Notes: a model not told the origin generated them from the sequence alone. A stretch of 35,478 nt of DNA from UBA2336 sp046294915 (GCA_046294915.1 JBKBOE010000025.1:1-35478); one strand, 5' to 3'. Positions 22,936 through 30,481 are shown, counted from the first letter of the stretch. A program made the numbers and translations.

Positions 22936-24519
22936 ATGAAACGATTTTTTATTAGTCTTTTCTTATTTTGGATTGCCTCCCGGGCGACAGCACAACCTGC
23001 AGTTGATCAGCCATCGTTCAAGCTGGTCAATTCACCTTATGATGAACAGGCCCCGGTAATCAGCCCGGATGGTAAAACGTTGTACTTCACACGCGGCAAT
23101 CACCCTGAGAATGTTGGCGGCAAAGCCGATCAGGGAGACATCTGGATTTCGCTGTGGACGGAGGGTGGATGGTCGGCACCGGTTCATGCCGGGCCGGTGT
23201 TAAATGATCGTGCGTATAACGGAGTAATAGGTATCTCACCGGATGGCTTACACCTTTTCCTGATTGGTCATTACTCCGGGTCAGGACAACCCGCCAAAAC
23301 ACAGGGAATCTCCGTTTCGAAAAAGGTAAGTACCGGATGGTCAAAGCCCGAGAATGTTTACATTCCCTATTTTTTGAATCGCTCAACATTTAACAGCGGA
23401 TATATTTCTGCTGACGGAAAAGTATTTGTATTCAGTGCCGAGACCTATGGAACGGTAGGTGTTGAAGATATTTTTATCAGTGTCAAAGATGCTGATGGAA
23501 AATGGACCGAGCCACGCAATGCAGGCCGCTCGGTAAACACGCAGTTCCAGGAACTTTGTCCATCGTTGAGTAGTAACGGTCAACGCTTGTATTTTTCCAG
23601 CAATGGCCGCAAGGGTTTTGGCAGTTTCGATGTGTACTATTGTACCCGCCTTGATGACAGCTACCTGAACTGGTCAGAACCTGTAAATCTTGGGCCCTCC
23701 ATTAACTCCGAAGGCCGCGAGTTGTTTTTTACCGACTATGCTGCAAAGGGATTTTCTTTGTTCACCAGCACAAAAAACAGCGATGGCTATGGCGACATAA
23801 AAGTATTTAAGCCGGAAGCACCAAGAGCAGATACGCTCATGATTGTATCGCATGAAATACAGCCCGACACTACAGTAACTTTTAAGGAAAAGAGGTACAG
23901 GCTTTCCGATTCTGAATTGCGGATTTACGGAAAAGTTACCGATGCCAAATCCGGAAAGTCAATCAACGCCCGTATATCATTTACCAGTAAAGAGAAAAAT
24001 ATTGGTACAGAAACCCGGGGTGAGGCGGGATATGAAGTTGTTGTGCCATCCACCACCGAGTATGCAGTTGAAGTAAAAGCCCCCAACTATGTGAGCAGTC
24101 TTGAAAAACTGGATCTTAACACAATTGAGTTGAAAGAACTGGAAATGAACTTCAGGCTTCAGCCGGTTGAAGTTGGGGCTACTGTAACCTTAAAAAATAT
24201 TTTGTTTATACAGAGTACCCCTGAACTTCTGCCCGAATCGTATCAGGAGTTAAACCTTGTGGTTGAATTTTTAAAGGCAAATCCACATGTTGAAATTGAA
24301 TTGTCAGGCCATACCGATAACCGGGGTTCATACCGTGCACTTATGGAACTTTCACAAAAACGGGTTAACCGGGTAAAGAGCTACATGGTTTCAAAAGGCA
24401 TAAATCCCAGTCGAATTACCGGCAAAGGATATGGAGGAACCAAACCCGTAGCAAGCAACGATACGGAAGAGAGCCGTCAGTTGAACCGAAGGGTAGAGTT
24501 CACGATTAAAAAGCTTTGA
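22936..24519 (+). CDS. PD40 (WD40-like) and OmpA domain envelope protein
   Basis: The 527-residue protein has a signal peptide (MKRFFISLFLFWIASRATAQ), several PD40/TolB-like beta-propeller blades (ISPDGKTLYFTRG, ISPDGLHLFLIGH, ISADGKVFVFSAE, LSSNGQRLYFSSNGR), a small carboxypeptidase-regulatory-like segment near 325-405 (RIYGKVTDAKSGKSINARI), and a C-terminal OmpA peptidoglycan-binding domain with LSGHTDNRGS, SQKRVNRVKSYM and LNRRVEFTI. It should sit in the periplasm, holding onto peptidoglycan, with the propeller binding another protein. This layout is common in Bacteroidota, sometimes beside type IX secretion parts; no such genes are here. Confidence 0.92.
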   Translation: MKRFFISLFLFWIASRATAQPAVDQPSFKLVNSPYDEQAPVISPDGKTLYFTRGNHPENVGGKADQGDIWISLWTEGGWSAPVHAGPVLNDRAYNGVIGISPDGLHLFLIGHYSGSGQPAKTQGISVSKKVSTGWSKPENVYIPYFLNRSTFNSGYISADGKVFVFSAETYGTVGVEDIFISVKDADGKWTEPRNAGRSVNTQFQELCPSLSSNGQRLYFSSNGRKGFGSFDVYYCTRLDDSYLNWSEPVNLGPSINSEGRELFFTDYAAKGFSLFTSTKNSDGYGDIKVFKPEAPRADTLMIVSHEIQPDTTVTFKEKRYRLSDSELRIYGKVTDAKSGKSINARISFTSKEKNIGTETRGEAGYEVVVPSTTEYAVEVKAPNYVSSLEKLDLNTIELKELEMNFRLQPVEVGATVTLKNILFIQSTPELLPESYQELNLVVEFLKANPHVEIELSGHTDNRGSYRALMELSQKRVNRVKSYMVSKGINPSRITGKGYGGTKPVASNDTEESRQLNRRVEFTIKKL

Positions 24520-24548
24520 TTAGGATTGATTACACAGTTCATTCGGTC

Positions 24549-24567
24549 ATCCGTATCCGGATTTTTT
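24549..24567 (+). terminator. Short terminator between convergent genes
   Basis: ATCCG at 24549-24553 pairs with CGGAT at 24558-24562 (TATC loop), and T-run 24562-24567 follows. It lies 30 bases after the PD40-OmpA stop. The stem is only 5 bp, so it is tentative. Confidence 0.45.
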
Positions 24568-24573
24568 AGAATA

Positions 24574-26262
24574 TTAAAATCCTGCTGCGGCATCATCACC
24601 TCTCGGGTCGGCACCACCTTCTAATCTGCCATCAGGCAAAATCAAAATGGCATCTACCCGGCCTATGCCACGCCTGAACCGGAAGCTATGGCCCATACTT
24701 ACCAACTGGAGACTGTCCTTTTCGGTGAAGGCTCCTTTTTCGTTAAATACAAAGTCGGGCATCCATTGACTGTGGAAGCGTTTTGCGGATACGGCCTCTT
24801 GCATGGTCATGCCGTGTTCAACAACATTCAGAATGGTTTGAAACACAGAGGTGATAATTGTGGTGCCTCCCGGGGTGCCCACTACCATAAACAATTTGCC
24901 ATCACGTTCAACAATGGTAGGTGTCATGGAACTGAGCATGCGTTTGTTGGGCAGGATTTTGTTTGCCTCACCACCAATAGCACCGTACATGTTGGGAACC
25001 CCCGGCTTTACGCTGAAATCGTCCATTTCGTCATTCAGAATAAAGCCTGATCCGGCAACTACAACGTGCGATCCATACCCGTCATTTAAAGTTGTAGTTA
25101 CCGAGACAGCATTTCCTTTTGCATCGACCACCGATAAGTGAGTGGTTTGCTCTGATTCATAGCCAGCAAGTTGGCCATGACTTATTTCCGTGCTGGGTGT
25201 TGCTCTTTTCGGGTCAAAATTTTCCATACGTTCATCCAGGTAGCGGTCGGCTGTTAGTTTTGCCACCGGTACCGTTACAAAATCCGGATCACCAAGGTAA
25301 TGGGCCCGGTCGGCATACGCTCTTCGTTCTGCCTCCACCATCAGGTGAACTGTTTTTGATGTGTTGTGGCCCCAGTTAGCAACCGGATAATCAACGGTGG
25401 TCTTTAACAACTGAAGCAGTGCTATGCCACCGCTTGATGGCGGAGGCATGGAAATGATTTTATACCCCTTATAATAATCTACCAGTGGAGCACGCCATAC
25501 AGCCTGGTAGGTTTTAAGGTCTTCACGGGTGATAATTCCTTTTCCGCGTTCCATTTCTGCAATGATGTGGTCGGCTGTTACCCCTTCATAAAAACCGGCA
25601 CGGCCTTCATCGCGGATGCGCTCAAGCGTATGCCCCAAGTCGGTATGGCGTATTGAATCGCCCTCCTTCCATTCATTGCGCAGTAAGTGTTCGGGAAGCA
25701 CGGTATTGTATTTTCTGAAATCTTCGGCTGCGCTGTTCAACCCGCGGGCTTCTTTTTCGGTAAGGGTAAATCCGTTAAGCGCCAGGTCAATGGCGGGTTG
25801 TACCAGATCTTTCCACGGAAGTTTGCCATACTTCTGATGTGCTTCAACAAGGCCGGCCACGGTTCCGGGAACACCAGCCGAAAGATGTCCGCGTGCGCTG
25901 AGTTCAGGAATAGCCGCACCCGTTTCGGCAAGGTACATATCAGGGTGGGCTGCTGCGGGCGCTTTCTCACGATAGTCAAGGGCATTAACGGTGCCATCAT
26001 TAAATCGTACCACCATAAAGCCGCCTCCGCCAATATTACCAGCTGCCGGATACACCACAGCTAGCGCAAATTGGGTGGCAATGGCAGCATCAACGGCATT
26101 ACCCCCACGCTTCATAATGGCAACTCCAACCTCGCTGGCAAGGGGATGAGCACAAACCACCATGGCCGAATCGGTAATAAGCCCGGTAGTCCGTTCCTTT
26201 TTTGCCGGACCACAGGCAACGATAAGCAACACAGGTAAAAGCATGTAAAAGCGGTTCATCAT
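24574..26262 (-). CDS. ggt: Gamma-glutamyltransferase, lipoprotein form
   Basis: The 562-residue proenzyme cleaves glutathione and other gamma-glutamyl compounds after splitting itself. Its lipoprotein signal ends LLIVAC (residue 17). N-terminal landmarks are HPLASEVGVAIMKRGGNAVDAA and AGNIGGGGFMVV; the self-cleavage site is the Thr at about 373 in EQTTHLSVVD, matching E. coli Thr391, and the small subunit follows with NDEMDDFSVKPG, SSMTPTIV and GTPGGTTIITSV. The end DPRGDDAAAGF is typical. All catalytic segments are intact. The enzyme should work in the periplasm or on the outer membrane. It diverges from a TetR gene, which may control it. The start may be either of two adjacent ATGs (26262 or 26259). 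Confidence 0.95.
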   Translation of the reverse strand: MMNRFYMLLPVLLIVACGPAKKERTTGLITDSAMVVCAHPLASEVGVAIMKRGGNAVDAAIATQFALAVVYPAAGNIGGGGFMVVRFNDGTVNALDYREKAPAAAHPDMYLAETGAAIPELSARGHLSAGVPGTVAGLVEAHQKYGKLPWKDLVQPAIDLALNGFTLTEKEARGLNSAAEDFRKYNTVLPEHLLRNEWKEGDSIRHTDLGHTLERIRDEGRAGFYEGVTADHIIAEMERGKGIITREDLKTYQAVWRAPLVDYYKGYKIISMPPPSSGGIALLQLLKTTVDYPVANWGHNTSKTVHLMVEAERRAYADRAHYLGDPDFVTVPVAKLTADRYLDERMENFDPKRATPSTEISHGQLAGYESEQTTHLSVVDAKGNAVSVTTTLNDGYGSHVVVAGSGFILNDEMDDFSVKPGVPNMYGAIGGEANKILPNKRMLSSMTPTIVERDGKLFMVVGTPGGTTIITSVFQTILNVVEHGMTMQEAVSAKRFHSQWMPDFVFNEKGAFTEKDSLQLVSMGHSFRFRRGIGRVDAILILPDGRLEGGADPRGDDAAAGF

Positions 26263-26291
26263 AATAGTGTTTGGTATAAGCCGATAAAAGT

Positions 26292-26301
26292 ATTAATTAA
26301 T
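26292..26301. promoter_or_regulatory. Short palindrome between ggt and the TetR gene
   Basis: ATTAATTAAT is a perfect 10-base palindrome in the 59-base gap between two divergent genes. It may be an operator for the TetR protein, but its AT content makes chance likely. Confidence 0.2.
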
Positions 26302-26321
26302 CGCAAACTTGGGTACAATAC

Positions 26322-26951
26322 GTGGGACTGCGTAAAGAAAAAGCCGCAAGGCTAAAGGTTCAGATATTTGATCACACCTTAAAACTCATCGGCAAAAAGC
26401 CTTTTGAAGATTTATTTGTGGAGGAGATCTGTAGAAAGGTGAAAATCAGCAAAGTAACCTTCTTCAAGTACTTTCCCCAAAAGGAAGACATCTTGTTGTA
26501 TTATTTCCGCCTCTGGTGTTTTGACCGGTCAGTTGAATTGCAGGGAAAGCCAAAAGAAGGAATACAGGGAGTATACTACCTGGCTGATAAATTGAGCGAA
26601 GAGTGTGAGAATTATCCGGGGCTGATGCTCAGCCTCATCGGCTACCTGGTCGATTTGAAACGTCCACCCAAACCGTTTCCGGTTAAACCGGAGGAAAAAC
26701 AGCTCCTGTATCCGGATAAGCCGGATATTGTGAAGCTGGAAATTCTTTCACTCGAACAAATGCTTGAAAAGTTCTCGCTGGAGGCGGTGTTTAAAAAGGA
26801 GATTACGAAAACAAGTTCTACGCGGGATGTTATGCACCTGTTCATGACCTGCCTGCTTGGTTCGGTTGTTACCGCCCACATAAATCAGATCAGCCCGCTG
26901 CGTTATTTTTTCAGAAAAAACCTTGAACTTCTGGTGAAGGGCCTGCAGTAA
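26322..26951 (+). CDS. TetR family transcriptional regulator
   Basis: The 209-residue protein has an N-terminal TetR helix-turn-helix: FEDLFVEEICRKVKISKVTFFKYFPQKEDIL at about residues 28-58, a close fit to the family pattern, including the KxTFFxYFxxKEDIL recognition helix. The rest is a helical ligand-binding domain of low conservation. The start is a GTG at 26322, as there is no ATG before the HTH. It diverges from ggt and ends directly against the stop of a small lipoprotein gene on the other strand. The ligand is unknown; the usual arrangement would be autorepression plus control of the divergent gene. Confidence 0.87.
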   Translation: MGLRKEKAARLKVQIFDHTLKLIGKKPFEDLFVEEICRKVKISKVTFFKYFPQKEDILLYYFRLWCFDRSVELQGKPKEGIQGVYYLADKLSEECENYPGLMLSLIGYLVDLKRPPKPFPVKPEEKQLLYPDKPDIVKLEILSLEQMLEKFSLEAVFKKEITKTSSTRDVMHLFMTCLLGSVVTAHINQISPLRYFFRKNLELLVKGLQ

Positions 26952-27155
26952 TTAACTTCTCATCTTAACCCGCTTAACACCCTGCTTTTCAGGCTGAATG
27001 CGCAGCCTGCCAATGTGCCATTTTTTCTTATAAATGTGGTTTTTATACCATGTATGGTGGTAGCGGGGCTTAACCACCGTTGAGCCCCCGGGTTCAGTTC
27101 CCTTGCAGGCCACGAGGCAAAATACCAGTAAAATAAAAAGCGGCAAGCGAGGCAT
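26952..27155 (-). CDS. Small basic lipoprotein, 67 residues
   Basis: The family is not recognised. The N-terminus MPRLPLFILLVFCLVACKG is a convincing lipoprotein signal (lipobox LVAC, Cys17), and the remaining 50 residues are rich in Lys, Arg, His, Tyr and Trp (YHHTWYKNHIYKKKWH). The stop codon abuts the TetR stop without a spacer. The His-rich patch could bind metal or an acidic surface; this is speculative. Confidence 0.6.
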   Translation of the reverse strand: MPRLPLFILLVFCLVACKGTEPGGSTVVKPRYHHTWYKNHIYKKKWHIGRLRIQPEKQGVKRVKMRS

Positions 27156-27188
27156 GCTGGACGTATATTAAAAATACTCAGAATTAAA

Positions 27189-27218
27189 TTGCAAAATGGG
27201 CTTATTTCTCTATTTTCA
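27189..27218 (+). promoter_or_regulatory. Possible promoter before the heptamer leader
   Basis: TTG at 27189-27191 and TATTTTCA at 27211-27218 are spaced by 19 bases. The -7 box is imperfect, but the start of transcription would fall near 27225, at the first heptamer. Confidence 0.3.
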
Positions 27219-27225
27219 CAAAGAA

Positions 27226-27263
27226 TTACCCCTTACCCCTTAACCCTTAACCTTAACCCTAAC
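27226..27263 (+). repeat. Tandem TTAACCC-like heptamers, 5.5 copies
   Basis: The units are TTACCCC, TTACCCC, TTAACCC, TTAACC, TTAACCC, TAAC, in unbroken tandem, ending 11 bases before the ATG of the barrel gene. One unit has lost a C, as expected of slipped-strand copying. It replaces most of the leader, so copy-number change would alter the distance from promoter to start codon. Confidence 0.85.
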
Positions 27264-27274
27264 TTTCTATACGT

Positions 27275-28120
27275 ATGAAAAATCTACTGTTGACTTTACT
27301 ATTGTTTGCTTTGTGCCTGCCGGCTATTGCCCAGGATGAGGGCGAAGCCGTTGCCAAAGCGAGGTTTGAGCGAGATAAATCTTTTTACCTGGGGGGCGGA
27401 CTTGCTCTGCCATTTGGCGGGAAACTTGAGGATTATGCTAATGGAGTAAGTTTTGAAGGTGGATTCCTCAAACGATTGAATAAATTGCTTTCAATTGGCG
27501 GTAATGTATCTTACTTAAGCATGAAATACGATCCTGATAAGACGTATCCCTATTATTACAACGTTAACGATGATTATGCAATTGAGTTAGAACTTGACGG
27601 TGGCAAAGTGTCTATGTTTTCTGCAGGTTTTGTTCTTAAACTAAATTTTGTTCCCGTAAGTGATAACTCGCCTTTTTCACTTTATGGTATTTTCAATCCA
27701 TTTGTAGTACAATCTAAACGATCAGAAATGAAAGGTCGAGGTTATTTTTACGAAGACCTGGATCTTGATGGAATTTATACCGATCCGGTTACCGGATTGT
27801 TTCCAGATGAATGGGACGCAAGTGGTTTTCCTGTCCTTAATGAAGAGACTAAAATAACCGGAGGCGCATATGTTGGTTTTGGTGTTGAGTTTATGCCGGT
27901 AAAACCGGTATCATTCTTTGTACAGGCAACCGTAGGTTACACAGGTAATATTACTTATGTGAGTACTAAAGACTTTCTGAATAATGCCGATCAATATGTT
28001 GACGTTAATGGAACGATTTATTATGATGCCGATCCTACATACTATAACCCAAATTTTCCGATTATAAAAAGTGGTTTTCCTGCACTCAGTGTAAAGGCTG
28101 GTTTATCGTTTAATTTCTAA
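27275..28120 (+). CDS. Outer-membrane beta-barrel protein, unknown role
   Basis: The 281-residue protein has a signal peptide (MKNLLLTLLLFALCLPAIAQ) and then alternating aromatic and polar strands (FYLGGGLALPFGG, LLSIGGNVSYLSMKYD, GAYVGFGVEFMPV, SFFVQATVGYTGNI, ALSVKAGLSFNF) that end in Phe, the mark for insertion by the BAM machinery. About 8-10 strands fit the length. It has a Tyr/Asp-rich loop (PYYYNVNDDY). The partner or substrate is unknown. It lies seven bases before the caspase-like gene and both probably come from one transcript. Confidence 0.75.
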   Translation: MKNLLLTLLLFALCLPAIAQDEGEAVAKARFERDKSFYLGGGLALPFGGKLEDYANGVSFEGGFLKRLNKLLSIGGNVSYLSMKYDPDKTYPYYYNVNDDYAIELELDGGKVSMFSAGFVLKLNFVPVSDNSPFSLYGIFNPFVVQSKRSEMKGRGYFYEDLDLDGIYTDPVTGLFPDEWDASGFPVLNEETKITGGAYVGFGVEFMPVKPVSFFVQATVGYTGNITYVSTKDFLNNADQYVDVNGTIYYDADPTYYNPNFPIIKSGFPALSVKAGLSFNF

Positions 28121-28127
28121 ACGCTAT

Positions 28128-29561
28128 ATGAGTATTCGCCTTTCCATACTTTTATTTTTTGTTTGGTCTACCTGTTTAGCCCAATACAAGTTATATGAAG
28201 AAGGCCTCAAAAAATACAACAACAAAGATTACTACGGTGCCATTGAAACACTCTCGGATTTTTTAACCAGGCCTGTACGCGATAAAAAGTTTGATGTAGA
28301 TGCCTACTACTGGCGGGGCATGGCCGCTTTTAAGCTAAGTGACTATACGGTTGCTGCAGAAGATTTAAAACAAAGCCTGGCGCTTAAACATGGCAATGTG
28401 GGTAATATTCACTGGTTCATTGCCAAATGCTATGAAAACGAAAAGCGGTACAATGATGCGATCGTGGAGTATACTGAAGCGCTTAAAATACTTCGCACCG
28501 ATAAGCAGAAGGAATTCCAGATTTTAACGGAGCGATCGGGCGTATACGCCAAAATGGGCAGTACACCATCAGCCATGGCCGACCTGCAGGCAGCCCTGAC
28601 CATACAGCCGGGTAATGAAATGGTAAAGAACAGCATTGCCATGCTTTCTGATCCGAAGTCGCGTAATACCGAGGTTACCCAAAATGAATCGAAACCTGTG
28701 GTTGTAGCTCAAGGCGAGCCAAAGAAGGAGGAACCGGTTAAAACTGAACCTAAGCCCGAACCAATTAAAACCGAAGAGAAGCCAGTAATTACCCCTGTGA
28801 TTACTCAACCGGTTGTTACTACACCCGCAGAGCCCACCCTTGAAGACCTATATGGCGATGAAAAGCGCTATGCACTGGTAATAGGCAACTCGGCCTACTC
28901 CAAGCAAATTGGTGTGCTTAAAAATCCGGTTAACGATGCCACTGACTTTGCTGAGGTGCTCAAAACCATGAATTTTGATGTTACGCTGATTACGGATGCA
29001 AGCTATGGCAAGATCCGCGCTGAAATGATGAAGTTCAGGGATAAACTTAACCAGGGCGAACGCGATAAAACCGTAGGGCTGTTTTTCTATGCCGGGCATG
29101 GCTTGCAGCACGATAACGAGAACTACATTGTTCCGGTTGATGCGGAAATCATGTATGAGGATGATATTTCACGCTTTTGCTTCCCCATTCAAAAAATGGT
29201 GCTGGCTCAAATGGAGATGTCGAACAGTCGGATGAACATAGTAATTCTGGATGCCTGTCGCAATAACCCGTTTCCGGCACTGCACAGAAGCATTGGCGAA
29301 TCAACCGGGTTAGGCGAAATGAAAAAGGCGAGGGGTGCATTTATTGCATACGCTACTTCACCCGGCTCCGTAGCGTCTGACGGAAGCGGCCGCAACGGCC
29401 TTTATACGCAGGAGTTAATTAAGGCAATTAATAAGCCGGGCCGTACCATTGAGCAGGTGTTTAAAGAAGTTCGGGCCAATGTACTCAGGCAATCCGGAGA
29501 CCGGCAAAACCCCTGGGAAAACTCAAATATTATAGGCGACTTTTACTTTAAATTGAAATAA
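28128..29561 (+). CDS. Secreted TPR and caspase-like (C14) protease
   Basis: The 477-residue protein has a signal peptide (MSIRLSILLFFVWSTCLAQ), TPR repeats from about 20 to 170 (KKYNNKDYYGAIETL, YYWRGMAAFKLSDYTVAAEDLKQSLAL, YNDAIVEYTEALKIL), a Pro/Lys/Glu/Thr-rich linker at 175-240, and a caspase-type domain from about 245. The domain opens RYALVIGNSAYS; the catalytic dyad is His324 in FFYAGHG and Cys377 in VILDACRNNPF, both present, so an active peptidase is likely. Caspase-like C14 proteins usually cut after Arg or Lys, though several bacterial ones are untested. The signal peptide puts it outside the cytoplasm, unlike the conflict-type caspases that act inside. It is paired with the barrel gene. 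Confidence 0.9.
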   Translation: MSIRLSILLFFVWSTCLAQYKLYEEGLKKYNNKDYYGAIETLSDFLTRPVRDKKFDVDAYYWRGMAAFKLSDYTVAAEDLKQSLALKHGNVGNIHWFIAKCYENEKRYNDAIVEYTEALKILRTDKQKEFQILTERSGVYAKMGSTPSAMADLQAALTIQPGNEMVKNSIAMLSDPKSRNTEVTQNESKPVVVAQGEPKKEEPVKTEPKPEPIKTEEKPVITPVITQPVVTTPAEPTLEDLYGDEKRYALVIGNSAYSKQIGVLKNPVNDATDFAEVLKTMNFDVTLITDASYGKIRAEMMKFRDKLNQGERDKTVGLFFYAGHGLQHDNENYIVPVDAEIMYEDDISRFCFPIQKMVLAQMEMSNSRMNIVILDACRNNPFPALHRSIGESTGLGEMKKARGAFIAYATSPGSVASDGSGRNGLYTQELIKAINKPGRTIEQVFKEVRANVLRQSGDRQNPWENSNIIGDFYFKLK

Positions 29562-29565
29562 TGCA

Positions 29566-29589
29566 AAAAAGCCCGCTTACGGGCTTTTT
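29566..29589. terminator. Bidirectional terminator shared by caspase gene and tRNA-Asp
   Basis: AAAAAGCCCG at 29566-29575 pairs with CGGGCTTTTT at 29580-29589 (CTTA loop). The T-runs on both strands fit a terminator for the caspase gene on plus and for tRNA-Asp, whose 3' end is at 29597, on minus. Confidence 0.88.
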
Positions 29590-29596
29590 ACTGTTG

Positions 29597-29670
29597 CGGT
29601 CCGGACGGGACTCGAACCCGCGACCTCCTGCGTGACAGGCAGGCATTCTAACCAGCTGAACTACCGGACC
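29597..29670 (-). tRNA. tRNA-Asp (anticodon GTC)
   Basis: The 74-base gene reads on the minus strand from 29670 to 29597. The acceptor GGTCCGG (complement of 29664-29670) pairs with CCGGACC (complement of 29598-29604), and the discriminator is G. The D-arm, the anticodon loop CTGTCAC with GTC (complement of 29634-29636), and the T-arm with GGTTCGAGTCC are standard. No CCA is encoded. No clear TAnnTTTG box is visible upstream. Its 5' side is followed by a damaged second copy. Confidence 0.95.
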
Positions 29671-29700
29671 ATTAATAAATAAACTTCTCTGTTCATTTTT

Positions 29701-29822
29701 TTCGAATTTTGCGGCTTATCCGCAACCTTTCCGCCTTGGCGGTACAGGCATTCTAATGCTGACGCTTCGGTCAGCACCCTGATACGCCTTGGCGTCATCA
29801 GGGCCAGCTGAACTACCGGACC
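29701..29822 (-). pseudogene. Degenerate second tRNA-Asp carrying inserted hairpins
   Basis: On the plus strand this stretch follows the tRNA-Asp order. It opens with a T-loop remnant (TTCGAA), then ACCT matching the variable region, then a 12-base match to tRNA-Asp (29745-29756 = 29640-29651), then a 27-base exact match (29804-29830 = 29652-29678) covering the 5' D-arm, the acceptor strand and the flank ATTAATAA. The 3' acceptor strand is missing. Where the intact tRNA is continuous, this copy holds hairpins: in the T-arm, in place of the anticodon arm, and 47 bases (two hairpins) exactly between the 12- and 27-base matches. It cannot make tRNA-Asp. It arose most simply by tandem duplication followed by insertion of palindromes. 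Confidence 0.7.
29709..29803. repeat. Cluster of four hairpin palindromes
   Basis: H1: TTGCGG/CCGCAA (29709-29714, 29720-29725). H2: CCGCC/GGCGG (29731-29735, 29738-29742). H3: TGCTGAC/GTCAGCA (29757-29763, 29770-29776). H4: CCCTGAT/ATCAGGG (29777-29783, 29797-29803) with inner ACGCC/GGCGT (29784-29788, 29791-29795). H2 and H4 share the core CGCCTTGGCG. H3 and H4 abut directly. Confidence 0.85.
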
Positions 29823-29881
29823 ATTAATAACTTCGCTGTTCACTCGGTGCACCCTTTATAGACCTTGTCTACTTTGGGAAG

Positions 29882-29899
29882 GCTGAACTACCTGATCAA
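29882..29899 (-). pseudogene. Possible third tRNA-Asp remnant
   Basis: GCTGAACTACC at 29882-29892 is identical to part of tRNA-Asp (29656-29666) and of the second copy, followed by a loosely similar TGATCAAT. Eleven bases alone could be chance; the position, in step with the other copies, makes decay of a third unit plausible. Confidence 0.3.
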
Positions 29900-30045
29900 T
29901 CCTTGTAAACAGTGTGCAAAGATAACGGGCAGATGCTGATCTCCAAAAAAATGGAATTCCTTAATCAGGATTTTATATTTTTCCGGATGATAATTCGACT
30001 GTTTCGGTACGTTTTTCCGACCTTTAATTAACGCTTTAAGTAACT

Positions 30046-30408
30046 ATGCTGGCATCTGACTTCCTCCGAATAACCCAATCAGCGCGAATTAAGTTATCCT
30101 TTGGGTGGCTTTCTTTACTTATCCCTTTTTTTATTTTCTTAAGTTCTTGTAAAGAAGAAGAACTTGACTGCGACTCCATTGAATTTCAAATCGAAACCGT
30201 TGAGGTTGATCTATTGGAGGCCGTTCTGACTGGTAATTGCGTGCAGATTGATAAACTTTTTAAAAAAACCATTTCTTTATTTCGAACGGGAAAAAATTGC
30301 GAATATGTTACCAACCGGATTACCAGTGCAGGCTATCCTGATGTAGAGGCTTATGTAAACTACCTTAACGAAGAACGAGTTCGGATACTTGATACATTGG
30401 ACTGCTGA
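30046..30408 (+). CDS. Unknown Cys-containing lipoprotein, 120 residues
   Basis: The family is not recognised. A long N-terminus ends in a hydrophobic stretch and lipobox (LLIPFFIFLSSC), so the mature protein starts at about Cys35. It is a small helical domain with further cysteines (LDCDS, GNCVQ, KNCEY and a terminal LDC), four in all, able to make two disulfides in the periplasm. It stands alone between the tRNA remnants and accA. Confidence 0.7.
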   Translation: MLASDFLRITQSARIKLSFGWLSLLIPFFIFLSSCKEEELDCDSIEFQIETVEVDLLEAVLTGNCVQIDKLFKKTISLFRTGKNCEYVTNRITSAGYPDVEAYVNYLNEERVRILDTLDC

Positions 30409-30481
30409 GTGTTTTCGAACGGAGTGCTTCGCTTAAAAATGGCTATAGTAGGTCCGCTGCATATTACTGTTTAAATTCTGT

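Noticed and set aside
24688..26064. Several plus-strand ORFs opposite ggt
   Set aside because: Their composition is that of reversed coding sequence and ggt is intact on the minus strand.
27226..27263. Telomere-like CCCTAA repeats marking a chromosome end
   Set aside because: Only about five imperfect heptamers lie inside a normal leader between genes; a bacterial chromosome end is not supported.
29701..29830. CRISPR array or intrinsic-terminator cluster
   Set aside because: The hairpins differ in sequence and spacing, there are no equal-length spacers, and no T-run follows each stem.
29661..29852. 63-residue minus-strand ORF across the tRNA remnants
   Set aside because: It overlaps structured tRNA-derived sequence and has no protein-like features.
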